A DNA stretch of 64,000 nucleotides, taken from the NCBI RefSeq assembly GCF_040054535.1, contig NC_090779.1:22252501-22316500 (forward strand), read 5' to 3'. Under the pieces are notes generated by a model. That model was not told where the DNA came from. It ran no database searches and saw only the letters and a list, made by a program, of their open reading frames with translations. Both the position numbers and the translations under genes were made by a program. This DNA is from Antennarius striatus. Lineage: Eukaryota > Chordata > Actinopteri > Lophiiformes > Antennariidae. This document shows positions 9,544-21,300 of this stretch, one piece after another (within the stretch, counting starts at the first letter, position 1; the number at the start of each line of letters is the position of its first letter).

Positions 9544-12500
9544 GATCCATTCACAAACTTCACTTACAGTGGTTGACACGCAGATGCGTAACCAGAGTTT
9601 CAAAAACCATCGTTTTTGTGTCACAAACACGCGTTTGGACAATAGGCCTAACTGTGGAAAAATACATTTGTTTTTGGTAATATCCGTGTGGACGTGGCCT
9701 CAGAGGCGATGGGGACATCACAGCTCTTCCTCTCTCCAGGGTGCTGATCGTGGACTGGGACATCCACCACGGCCAGGGCGTTCAGTACTGTTTTGAAGAC
9801 GATCCCAGGTGAGTCTCCCTCCGCCTGGATGGATTCCCTGCTTTGAACCGTTATTTTAAATCTCACTTATGACACGTTTGTTTTCCCAGCGTGCTCTACT
9901 TCTCGTGGCATCGCTACGAGCATCAGAGGTACTGGCCCAACCTCAGAGAGTCCGACTTTGACATCATGGGGAAAGAGAAAGGAACGGGATTCAATATAAA
10001 CGTACCCTGGAACAAAGTAGGGAGACAGAAACGAGGAAAACTGTTTGATGGATAATCTGGATTATTGACGAGTCTGATGTTTCAGGTGGGGATGAAAAAC
10101 AGCGATTATCTCTCCGTCTTCTGTCACGTCCTCCTGCCCATCGCCTATGAGGTCAGGCGTTTTCCACATCTCACGTTTGGCTAACAGTCGATGATGCGGA
10201 TTATTAATGTGTGTATTCTTTAACACAGTTCTGTCCAGACCTGGTCCTGGTGTGTGCCGGCTTTGACTCAGGCATCGGTGACCCAGAGGTACCGAGAGCA
10301 GCGGCTCAGAAATGCTTCAGACATAACTGCTTTTTCTGGATTTTGATCAGAATCTGGATTGTGATGATTTACTTGATGATTTTTGCTCCTCTGCTCGGGA
10401 TCCATTTCCACACAAAATGTAATGAAAACTCAGGGTGTACTTTTCTAGATATGATGCAAACAGGAGACACACGATCACATGACCTCCACAAGTGTCTGTG
10501 TTGCCGTGCAGCGCTGCAGTAGAACCGGTTTGACACAAACCGGTCCTGTTGGAGGTGTTGTCTGACACTGCGTTGTGCTTTCAGGGGCATATGAGCGCCA
10601 CCCCAGACATCTTCGCCCACCTCACCCACCTCCTGATGAACCTTGCTGGGGGGCGGCTGTGTGCCGTGCTGGAGGTCAGACCCGCGACGGGTTCTTCTAG
10701 AAGGTTCTCCTCACCTTCAGCTGGTAAACAGGTTCATGGTGTGGATGTTTTTTCAGGGAGGATACAACCTGACGTCCCTCCAGCAGTCGGTGTGTCAGAC
10801 CGTTCAGACGTTACTGGGAGATCCGGCCCCTCCTCCTGTGAACCTCGATGCCCCCTGTCACAGGTCTGCTTCCTGTTCCTCCTCTTCTTCCTCAACCATT
10901 CCCATCATCTCAGTGCATCTCATTTCTTTGTTTCTTCCAGCGCCCTGGAGTCGCTCCACTGCGTCCGATCGGCGCATCGGCCGTATTGGTCATGCCTGAA
11001 ACACGCAGGTGACGGTTCCTGAATGCCTCCAAGGGGGGGGGGGGGCGTCTTCATCAGATGTTCTGTTTGTGTTTGAAGAGGAACCTTGTATTATCACATG
11101 TGTTCTCCTTGTCCCCTCCCAGCTGAGCTGCCCTCCTTTGAGATCAGCACAAAACGGGTTAAAGATGAAGAAAAGGAGTCGAAGCAAACTAATGAGGAAG
11201 TGATGTGGCCAGAGCCTCAGATACGCGTCGCGCCTCCTGTCTGCACCGCTGTGGTCCTCCCTGATGGCGTCGCCTGTCCAGATGGATGCAAAGCTTTCAC
11301 CCCTTTGGACGACTCTGACCCGGCCGTCGTCTGCAACCTCAGGTGTGTGTGATGTCGCTACTATCAATTGAGTTTGCTCTTTATTTTCCTACATTCCTAA
11401 AAAAAAAAACACCTCTTTCCCCTCATCAAGGGAGAAGTTCCTCCCAGACGGAGTCGATGGCGTTGCCATGGCAACCCTGTCCAGTCTGGTGGTCCTTGTG
11501 GAGAAGATGCAGAAGAACCAGGTTTGTGCTGTGTTGACGTGCCTGCTTCAGCCGCTGGGGGTGAAGTTGTGACACTGAATACATGCCTTTCAGATCCGCA
11601 ACGGGTTGGCGCTGGTTCCTGATGTCGCCATGGCGATGATGTGTGTCACCCAGCACACTGCGGCTGTACTGAATAAAAGGTGAGATGGAAGACGGTCATG
11701 TTTAGGATATACAGACAAGAAAAACATTATTAGTAAAATATTTACTGCATCAAATCTCACCTTTCTTATAAATACATGTTAATTCATGAGTTTAAGACGT
11801 GCAGCGTCTGTTAAGTTCAGATAGAATCAATATGGATGTTTCTACTCGAAGCTAAAAGCTAAGCTAAGCACATAGTCATAGGTACTCTGGGCTTGCGCCA
11901 GCCAGTCGCCACCTCGCCAGCCGAAGTGACCCGAACGCTCCCGATCATTAAATACGCATTCGGGTCATGACCTCCTTTCGTCCAATGAAAAACAAAAATA
12001 TTGTTTTTTTACAAGCTGATCCCGCGAATTGGTGTAAGACAAGGCGAGGACGATCGTTTAAAAGAATCCAGTGTTTTATAGTAGAGTTTGTGTTAAAGTC
12101 CTCATTAATAAACAAATGGTGAATGATGAGGGGGGGGGGTGACAGACCGATCAGAAGGTAAATGAAAGATATTATCAATACTTGTTTGTAGTCTTAGACT
12201 TTTGTTACCTATGACCGGCAGGAATAACCAGCGATGTATGTAAATGTGTGTATTCACCTCGCTGATATTTTTCATGCCTTTTTAAATTGAAATGAAAAAT
12301 CATGTTATTGAATTAAAAAAATAAAATAAAATAAACTGTGCTATGGCATACCAATGGTGTTGGTGGTGGTCAAAGTTGAAATGTCTTCTAGTCTAAGTAA
12401 AACTTATGAGTAAACATTGAGTAATATTTTGTATGACTGTATCTTCACATAGTGAATGGAAGTTTTCAAATGTTGAATATCACATTCATAAGGTAGGACA

Positions 12501-13826
12501 GAAATAAAGATAGTTCAGCTTGAACTGTTGACTTTAGTGTATTTTTGTAGGTAAACTGAACAGAAGATTTTGCCCTCAGAATGCAGGAAAACAACCCCAT
12601 TTTCCAAAAAATTTCCTGGGGGAGGCCCCCGGACCCCCCCACGCCCCCCCGCGACGAGCGTTGGTCATCCGCCCGTGCGCCACTGTCTTGGACACAGAGT
12701 GTGCCTTTTTGTGGCTTGCTCAATTCTCTTACACTGAGCCACAGTGGCTTAGTCATACTAGCTCTTAGTGCAAGCCCAGGTACTGTAAATATTTGTATAG
12801 AACTCTGAGATTGTTGTTCGTTCTTGTTGTGTACGTTTCTGATCAATGCCTTCAACAACACAATAACAGATAAATAATCAATAACATCTGAGCGCTTTGA
12901 GACGTTTTCTCTCATGCAGACCTCACCCGTTCAACAACAGTGACTTCATTATTTTCTCGTCAGGGTTTTGGTCGTGTGTGTCGGAGGCTCGCGTCTCCCT
13001 GGTCCCATCACAGAGGACGGGTGATTATTATCATCATCATCATCATCATGATCATCATCATCAGTTAAACATGTCTGCTGAGCGTGTACAACTCTGTCCT
13101 CAGGAAAACCCTCCTGGTGCAGGTGAGCTGGGAGGAGGCAGGCGAGCAGCAAGGAAGAGCATTCGTCCCCGTGTGTCTGAAGAAGGTAGATCATCAGGTC
13201 ATGTGAACAGGACTCAGAGTCCCGGGATCAGAACTTTGGATGTCAGTTAATCCAGTTTGCCCCCCCATACACACATACCATCCAGGGCTGCAGCGATGTG
13301 TCCGGGTTCATGCAGGCTGTGCTGGGCCTCCTCCTGCCTTTAGGGTACCAATATGACCCAGATCTGGTTCTGCTGATGCGGATGGAGGGGAGCAGAGTCT
13401 GCGAGGGGGCGTGGCTTCAGCTAACGGGCCTGCTGCAGGGTGTGGCTCAGGGCCGCACGCTGGTTCTGATGCAGGTAAGAAGGTTCTTGAAAACCGAAAC
13501 ACGTATCCTGTGATACCTTCATGTACTGGCCTGCCATCGCTTTAGGACCGTGAGAAGGACTGCGTGGCCCCCACCGTATCCCCCCTCCTCGGGGATGCTG
13601 CGCCTCCTTTGGGGCCCCTCGATGCACCTCTAGCAGAGGACGTGGAGGCGCTGGAGAGGCTGAGGAACAGACTGCAGGTGGACTGGAAGCTGCTGCAGAC
13701 CACAGGTGAGTTCAGAGTGGCAGCATCCCATAATAACCTCACACATCAGCACACCTCCACTGGATGCTTGAGATGTTTGTCGTTCTGAAAGCAGCAACAG
13801 AGACTAGAGGAGGCGAGCAGCACTGA
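7410..13826 (+). CDS. hdac10: Histone deacetylase 10 (polyamine deacetylase), 20 coding exons
   Basis: HDAC10 is a cytosolic class IIb zinc enzyme that deacetylates N8-acetylspermidine. Exons: 7410-7474, 7753-7887, 7968-8064, 8657-8754, 8906-9010, 9740-9808, 9890-10016, 10086-10151, 10229-10288, 10585-10674, 10757-10863, 10941-11008, 11123-11342, 11431-11521, 11594-11679, 12964-13020, 13104-13185, 13286-13474, 13546-13705, 13795-13826. They sum to 2004 nt (667 aa; human about 669). The start gives [22 protein letters not shown]. In the predicted numbering the PPGHH motif gives H136/H137, the zinc ligands are D174, H176 and D267, the catalytic Tyr is Y307, and the polyamine gatekeeper is E274. 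The active-site-narrowing P(E/A)CE motif reads PFCE at 23-26. Codons from about 390 onward form the degenerate second deacetylase-like domain. The last exon (10 residues) is the least certain; reading through its donor would end at 13788. A hAT-like element sits in intron 3. Confidence 0.95.
8086..8605. mobile_element. hAT-like MITE in hdac10 intron 3
   Basis: A perfect 8-bp duplication CTCTAACA (8078-8085 and 8606-8613) brackets a 520-bp element. Its left end is CACGTGTCAAACTC and the complement of its right end is CAGGGGTGTCCGAGTC. Motifs GGCCCGCC and TGGCCCT near the ends are typical of this fish hAT group. There is no transposase. It lies between hdac10 exons 3 and 4 and leaves both splice sites intact. 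Confidence 0.85.
9455..9540. repeat. (CA)n microsatellite in hdac10 intron 5
   Basis: 86 bp of uninterrupted CA dinucleotides. ORFs read through it on either strand (poly HT, poly VC) are artefacts. Confidence 0.97.
11680..12963. other. hdac10 intron 15, no exon seen
   Basis: This is the longest hdac10 intron (about 1.28 kb). It is AT-rich, with a C-run region near 12625-12650 and no recognised coding exon or complete mobile element. Confidence 0.5.
13028..13062. repeat. (ATC)n short tandem repeat in hdac10 intron 16
   Basis: An imperfect run of ATC trinucleotides lies 8 bp after the exon 16 donor. It is intronic. Confidence 0.9.
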
Positions 13827-14168
13827 GCCGACCTGCTGCCGGTCGTCTGAACGTCACTTCAAGCTTCAAGTCGACTGCAGAAGTTTTAACAACACTTCAA
13901 TAAGTTCCCAATCGGACGTCGTGACGTGAATGTCCTCAGCTTATGTCATTCTTAATTACACGTCGGTTTTCAAAAAAAATCACGGAAAAATATTAAGTTT
14001 ACATCATTTCACTCGACGTATAAATACATATCATGCTAATTCCTGTATTTATTTTACAACCTTAAAAAAGCCTTCTTTTTTTTGGTCATTCATGAATAAA
14101 GGGTCCGCAATGTATGGTAAATGTCACCAAATTGTATTTGTAAATTTAGATTTTTTTTTCTGAAAATG

Positions 14169-14178
14169 AATAAATAAA
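14169..14178 (+). terminator. Polyadenylation signal, probably of hdac10
   Basis: Two overlapping AATAAA hexamers are followed within 10 bp by a TGTGTGT element, about 345 bp after the hdac10 stop codon. A weaker candidate AATAAA lies at 14095-14100. Confidence 0.5.
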
Positions 14179-14649
14179 ATTGTGTGTAAGCTTGAGATAC
14201 ATTTGTATTAAGCAAATATTGAAGAGGTATGAGGTATTTTTGTGTGTTATTATGACTTTCAATCCAAGGGTTTTCATTTAATTATACCATATAAAACTAA
14301 TTTCTAACAGACATTTGTCAGAGAATACTGTACATGGTGAATTCTCTTTTTACAAAAATCTACATGAAACTAATGCAAGAACAGAAACACCTCCACATAA
14401 ACCACTGTTCAATACTAATACAGTAAGTTTGAAATTAGATATATAATTTTTGGAGAATTTTTTTATTTTAGTAAATTTGTCCAATTTGTAATCTTGTTTA
14501 ATTGAAATATTCATGCTCACTTAAATGCAGTATATTTACTCAAGTATTTTTCTATTAATCCGAGGATTTTTTCACATTCTTATTAATTCTTATTTAACAG
14601 TTAATAATAATCATGTATTTGGGTCAGTTGTGTATTTTTGTATGTTCCT
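14179..14649. other. Intergenic hdac10-parvb, no gene seen
   Basis: About 470 bp of AT-rich sequence with no exon or recognised repeat. Confidence 0.5.
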
Positions 14650-14846
14650 CTTCCCGCCGCTGGGGGCGCTGTAGCTCCACCAGTAAACACGAAGCACGTG
14701 TGAGTCATCGGTCTGATGCTCCAGCAGGGCTCCCTGCGTGCGTCTCGGACTTATCCGTGCGTGGGTCGGTGCCTGAACACATCACCGAGAGCGATGACAT
14801 TAACGGACATCAGAGAGGCACGTAAACGCATCACGGGGACCGAAAG
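14650..14846 (+). promoter_or_regulatory. parvb main promoter / 5' leader region
   Basis: After AT-rich intergenic DNA the composition changes sharply to CpG-rich at about 14650, starting with a CTCF-like CGCTGGGGGCGCTG. The parvb start codon follows at 14847. No TATA box is recognised. The transcription start is not fixed. Confidence 0.45.
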
Positions 14847-15214
14847 ATGTCTGCGAGCACACAGAGCGCAAAGATGAGAAAGGACGAGTCATTCCTGGGG
14901 AAATTAGGAGGAACCCTGGGGCGGAAGAAGAAGGCGAAGGAAGGTAACCGTTTGGTGTGGTGGGATTTCATTAACACACCACATTTTATCATTGTTATGT
15001 TTGATGTTCTGCAGTCAGAAGATGCTGCTGGAAAATTCTCTGGGACGTCAGTGATGGCTGACGTCACGTGACTGACACATTTCAGATCGATATATAGATA
15101 GATAATAGATAGATAGATAACACTGTAGTCTTTTGGTTTTTCATTTGGTTTCAAAAACTATTTCTGTTCTCCCACAGGCTGGTCAGTAAAACAGACAGCT
15201 GCAAGGTTTAACAC

Positions 15215-15307
<93 letters not shown>

Positions 15308-18300
15308 TGACAGACACACACACATGTTACTTGTTCAGGGGTCTCCCTCCCTCTCAGCTCTGGTCCTGTAGCCTCTGCACCAGGTTGTCTTTTTCAAGGA
15401 CCAGTTCACCCACTAATGTCCACTCAGTTTTTTAATTGATGATGCTGGAAAGTGAGGGGACATGTCCGTCTTCAGGATGTCTGCTAGCCTCAAAGGAAGT
15501 GTCATCCTTGAGGGGATGTCCTTGATGGAGAATCAGCCTTAGGTGGTCATCATGACTTGATAGAGAAGAACTTACACCAACGTTAGAGTCAAGTTTCTGC
15601 TCTAAAGCAAAGATTTTACCTCAAAAATGGGTCCTGCTCCTGCTGTGTTTGGGTGAGGTCCTTGAGTTGAGTCACCTTCTGCAGAAGTTCCTCACAGCTG
15701 ATGAGTCATCACTCATGAACCGTTGGTCCACAAATGGTGGCCGTCTGCTCAGAACAACACGGAGGAACATTTTCCTACATGTGATTCCTGTTTCTGCGTG
15801 TTCAGAAGTTTTTTGTCCTGATAAACCGACAGGAAGTGTGTGTTTGTCTGACATCAGGCGGAGGCGGAGTCACCACATCCTCGCCGTTATCATCTGAGGG
15901 TGAGAAGTCTGAGTTCGTAGAATATAAGTAGTATTCAGGTTTAAGGACGGACTGATGAAAGTAAGTCTTTGTTGCTGCTTTTATTTCATTATTTTGTGTT
16001 TTTTCTTCATTTTACATCAGTGAAATGGGGGGGGGGGTTAAATTAATATAAGACCCCATAAACAAAAATAAGTCACATGAAGGATAGAATATTATGTTTC
16101 CATCATCTTTCATCCCTGATAATGTAAAATGTTTTGTCCAGTTAGAAATTATAGATAGAATTATAGAATATAGAGAAAATGTAATCACTTTTTTCTTTAG
16201 TTTTTACAGTTAAACAATATTCTAACATGTTTTTTCTCACAGTTTTCTATCATGTATAATAATAACAGTGTGAGGTGACTGTTGTCCCCCCCCCCCCCGG
16301 TGTTGGTGTAAATAACCACAGCTATTTAAAGTGCAGCCTGTCGCCTCCATACTCTTCCATTATTTATATCTCCCCCCCCACCCCGGTGCCATAGTGACCC
16401 CCTCCCTCCCCCTTGGGGAGCAGCGATTTCAATCTGCTTTCTGCTGTTGTTTACACTCGGAACATTTTTGTGTCAGAATCAAAAGAGAGCAGACATCCCG
16501 CCCTCCTCCCTGGGGTGGGGAGGTGGGGGGGGGTCTGACTGATTGATTATCCACAGCAGCAGAACATATTCCACCAGAGCGGGTCTGTTCTGCTCTGTGA
16601 TTGGACGGCAGCTGATTTGATCAGAACACAAACCTGGACTTTACATGAGCCTGCTTGTGATTGGTCAGTGAGGTGTTTCTGGTCTGGTCTTCTTCCTGTT
16701 CCCCCCTCCTCTCAGCGTCTCCCGTAACTGGATCTCAGTGGTCTGTGGTGGGGTGGGAGGGGGGGCTGTGACAGGAATAAACACGTGATGACGGTCCTGC
16801 CACCGCTCAGCTCACGCTCAGATCTGCAGCCATTAGTGGGAATCCAGAGGTGGACAGAGGGGACATGGCGGGGCTGCTGTGTGGGACCAAGAGGAAGAAG
16901 CAAGGTATTATGGGGTGAACATCTGAGGAACAGGAAAGGCTGGGGACTGCCTCACACCGGGGTGTTGATGTCAGCTATGTGTTGTGTTGGTTGTTGTCAG
17001 AAGTCGCCGAGATGTGAGTAAATCTTAACGCTTCTAGGTTCTGTCTTTTGTTTGTGTATTCTGTTTGCTCTGCTGGCTCAGAGCAAACAGAATTAAAAGT
17101 GGTCCAGTGGATGAAGACGCAGGAAGCAGCGTAATTATGATGAAGAGCATCACAACCTCTGCAATTAGAAAGAAAGCTGCTAGTCTGGTGGGACATTCAG
17201 GGCTCGTGGGAGATAAGAAACCTCCTGTGGTCTCTGTAGCAGCTGTTTCAAGCCTTTATGTTCTCGGTTAAAAATGTATTTCAGGTGCTTTAAATGTGAA
17301 CGTTCTTAAAGGACCAGTTCACCCAAACATTAAAGTTCAGTCGTCATCAACTTGCCTCCAAGCAGATAGGAAGATTCTTAGTCCTTAAACATTCCTGGAG
17401 CGTTACAGGTTAGGGTTAGAGAACACCTGAGGAAGATAAAACCATTTATTAAAGGGCATTTACAACGTTTTTTTTAACTGAAGTCTTTGCTGCAGCCTCC
17501 GAGTTAAAAATATGATCCCTAACTGAATGATTAATAATATCATTGATCGAATCCAGAATGTCTAGGATTTCTCTCCCATATTGAGAGACAATAACTGTTG
17601 ATCTGAGTTATCCTTTCCTTTAAAGTGGAGTCCTTTATCGGTCTCTGCTCTGCTTCAAGCTTACAGAAATAGCAGCATTGACATATTAAAGGCGATTGAT
17701 TGTTGCAGCTCTCAGGCATTAGAGGAAGAAGTGAGTCTGCAGTCAGTAGAGATGGATTTCATCCAGAGCTGGACTCTGTGTGTTCCATCACTTTTAATCA
17801 TCTTTAGTGCTTTACTGTAAAATGAATTCTGCATCCAATCATATTCTGGGTTTGTTGTGTGTTTACACTGTAAAAAAAACAAAATGCTCACATCACTTGA
17901 TTTTACCTGGAGCTGAATGGAGTCTGACATGAAAGGAAATAACAAGGTTAAAACTTCCTGCCTGATGTTTATTACATTTATTTTATTACTTGGAACCAGG
18001 AGGTTGTTTTGTTTCATGTTTACCATCAATCAGATCTAAGTTCATTTAACAGTCATTCACTTTTGGAAGCAAAGACTAGACAAGAAAACTCTTTTCTGTT
18101 TTCTCTGAAAGCTTTTTGTTCACCTGATGACACCTTTCTCTCCGTCAGTGAGTGATCTCCACGAGGAGGGGAAGAATGCCATCAACGCTCCCATGCTCCC
18201 TGCAGGGGCCGATGTGCATCCAGAGGACACGCTGCTGGGTACACAAATACACACAATAAGAACACAAACACACATCTAACACACAAACAAGTCATAATCG

Positions 18301-21300
18301 TTAGAGCTGTGAGCTAAAGTATGTGGATTTAATATATAACTGTGAATAATATTCAGGAAATACAGTAGAAAATAGAAAGTTATTATTTACTGTGAAAGTT
18401 TGGTTTCTGCTCCGATGGACCAATCAAAGCAGAGTTGACTGACGTCATCCAACAGCAACCAGAAACCCTGTTGATAATCTCACGCCCCCTAGAGGCGGGA
18501 CCTGGAACTGTTGGACAGTAAAGCCTCAGAAATGAGCAGCACATTGAGGAGATACTGTTATAAAAATAGAGATATCTAATGAATAGGTAAAAATATAAAT
18601 ACTGAGAAATATTCATACAACAGTTAATTGATTTTGAAGCTCTTGCAGCTCTCAGAGGTCATGAGGTCACTGCAGGTCGACAGTGGGAGATCAGAGCATA
18701 TTTGGGGTGTGTGTCTATATGTAGGTGGGCGTGTGAGAGTGCATCTGAGGGTCATATGACCACTGACCCACCATATGTCTCCCCTCTTCAGAGGAAAATG
18801 CTGAGAGGATCATGCTGGACCCAACGTCACGAGAAAACCCAAAGTTCAAAGACCTGCTGAAGGTAACCTGGGGTCAAAGTTCACATCCTTTCTGCCCAAT
18901 CAGAGAAGGTGTATCATGTGACGTGTGTCCAGGTGCTGATCGACTGGATCAACAGCGAGCTGGAGGAGGACCGGATCATCATCAAGGACCTGGAGGAGGA
19001 TTGCTATGACGGGCAGGTGCTCCAGAAGTTATTTGGTGAGAGGTTTTTACACACTCCACTGATTCACAGTGATTCAGCGAGCTTGATTTGTTTGTTCTGG
19101 TCGACAGAAAAGTTGTCGGGCAGGAAGCTGAACGTGGCCGAGGTGACCCAGTCAGAGATCGGCCAGAAGCAGAAGCTGCAGACGGTTCTGGAGGCCGTCA
19201 ATGAGATGCTGAGGCCTCACGGCTGGAGCATCGAGTGGAGTGTGGACTGTGAGTCTTTAAACACAGACGCAAACAGAGAGAACTGAAGCAGCAGGGTGGA
19301 GATGTCAGCTTCAGTCAGGTTTCAAAAATAGACTACATTTCCCATGATGCAGCCCTTTCCCAGTTGTTCTTACAGATTGTTTTCATAGAATTTTCTTCCT
19401 TAGAATAATTTCTAAATTTAGTGACAATTTAATCTCATGAATCTTGAGAAGTTTCACAAGCATCAGATTAATTCCTGCTTCAATTGCAGCTTTTCTCACG
19501 TCATCTCCTTCTTCTGTGATTTCCTCTTCCAGCCATCCACTCCAAGAACCTGGTGGCCATCGTTTACCTGCTGGTGGCTCTCGCCATGCACTTCCAGGCC
19601 GCCATCAGGCTGCCGGAGCACGTTTCCGTGCAGGTGCTGGTCATCAAGGTGAGCAGCAGCGCTATCGGCAACGATCTGTTTAACCCCATCGTCATGGCAA
19701 TGGCAGCGTAGCACCATGGCTGAATGAAGCTGCCCTGTTTTTATGAAAGTCCTTGTTTCATTGGAGCAGAAGCGGGAGGGAATCCTGCAGACGGCTCTGG
19801 TGACCAAGGAGCTGACGAGCACCACGGAGTACGAACGTTATCATGTTATTATTATACATCATTGTTTTAATTTCGTTTTGCAAATATGATGTTGATGAAG
19901 TCTTACATTCATGTATTTATTTATTTTTCAGAATGATGATGGGGAGGTTTGGTGAGTCTCAGCTTCAAATAATGCTTTTAATCTGTTGTTAAAGTAACAG
20001 TTCAGCATTTTGTGAAATATTTGCTTTCTGTTTTCTGACATCAGAGCGGGACGCGTTTGACACTCTGTTGGATCACGCCCCCGACAAACTCAACGTGGTG
20101 AAAACGGTACTGAAGGCCTTTTCTTCACACGACAAATATAAAGTTGTTCTGTTTGACTTAATAATTGCTGACCCTGTTTCCAGTCTCTCATTACCTTTGT
20201 GAACAAACACCTGAACAAGCTGAACCTGGAGGTGTCTGAGCTGGAGACGCAGGTCGGAGTTCAAACACTGATCATTTATACCGCATGTGCTACAGATTAT
20301 GCAGTGTGTGTGTGTGTGTTTATAGTTTGCTGATGGTGTGTACCTGGTCTTACTGATGGGGCTGCTTGAGGACTACTTTGTGCCTCTGTACAACTTCTTC
20401 CTCACGCCTGAAAGTTTCGAGCAGAAGGTGAGTAAACCCTGAAACGCAACAACTTCCAATATCCCACAAATCCACTCATCTGTAGACTAGCCTGCCCCTG
20501 GCCCCGCCCCTCCAGGAAGTTCAGTAGCAAAAGGATCATTTATGAAGATTCAAGTCGCTTACTTTCTGTTTGCGGTCTCTCTAGGTTCACAATGTGGCTT
20601 TTGCCTTTGAGCTGATGCAGGATGGAGGCCTGAAGAAACCCAAAGCCAGACCGGAAGGTATTTCATTGACATTATTAAGAATATATTATTTTATCAGAGT
20701 AAAGACAGTCTGATTGTTGGTGGCAGTAATACCACGGATGTCCACTAGAGGGAGACGTCACCCCAGCCCTGATCTCTGCTCCTGGTGCTGAGTTCAGCTG
20801 CTGAGGTCCACTGGGATCCACCCAGCCTGTTTTTACTGAAGAGACCTCATAATTACAGAACCCTGTCATGGCTGCACATAATCGTTGCTATTACAATGAC
20901 TGTTAGCTAGTTTAACCCGTCGTTCACGCCCACTTGCTTTTTATCGACTCATTTCGCTCTTCGTACTCCCTGCAGCGACACAGATATCATCGCAGAACAT
21001 TTGGAAACAGCTTTCAAATACAGTCGATTCTTCATAAGTTGGAGTTCTTAAATTCGAAGAATGTAGCATCAAAATACTCCACGGGTTGTTACAGGGAATA
21101 ATGCAGTTAGAATCTGTGTGTGCATCACGGTATGGGGGCAAATACAAATCTGGATCCACCAGTTTTAAATGCCATTATTATATTTTGGTTATAGGATAAG
21201 GCAGGACTGACGTTGACTTTATGATTTAGATGACACACCATGAGACATTGCTCCACTGAAAAACACTGAATTTATTTTCTGTTCCCTTATGACTGATTCT

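Noticed and set aside
9345-9796. ORFs with poly(VC) and poly(HT)
   Set aside because: They are the CA microsatellite in an hdac10 intron read on both strands.
12897-13250. 117-codon + strand ORF
   Set aside because: It covers hdac10 exons 16-17 in the wrong frame and runs through their intron.
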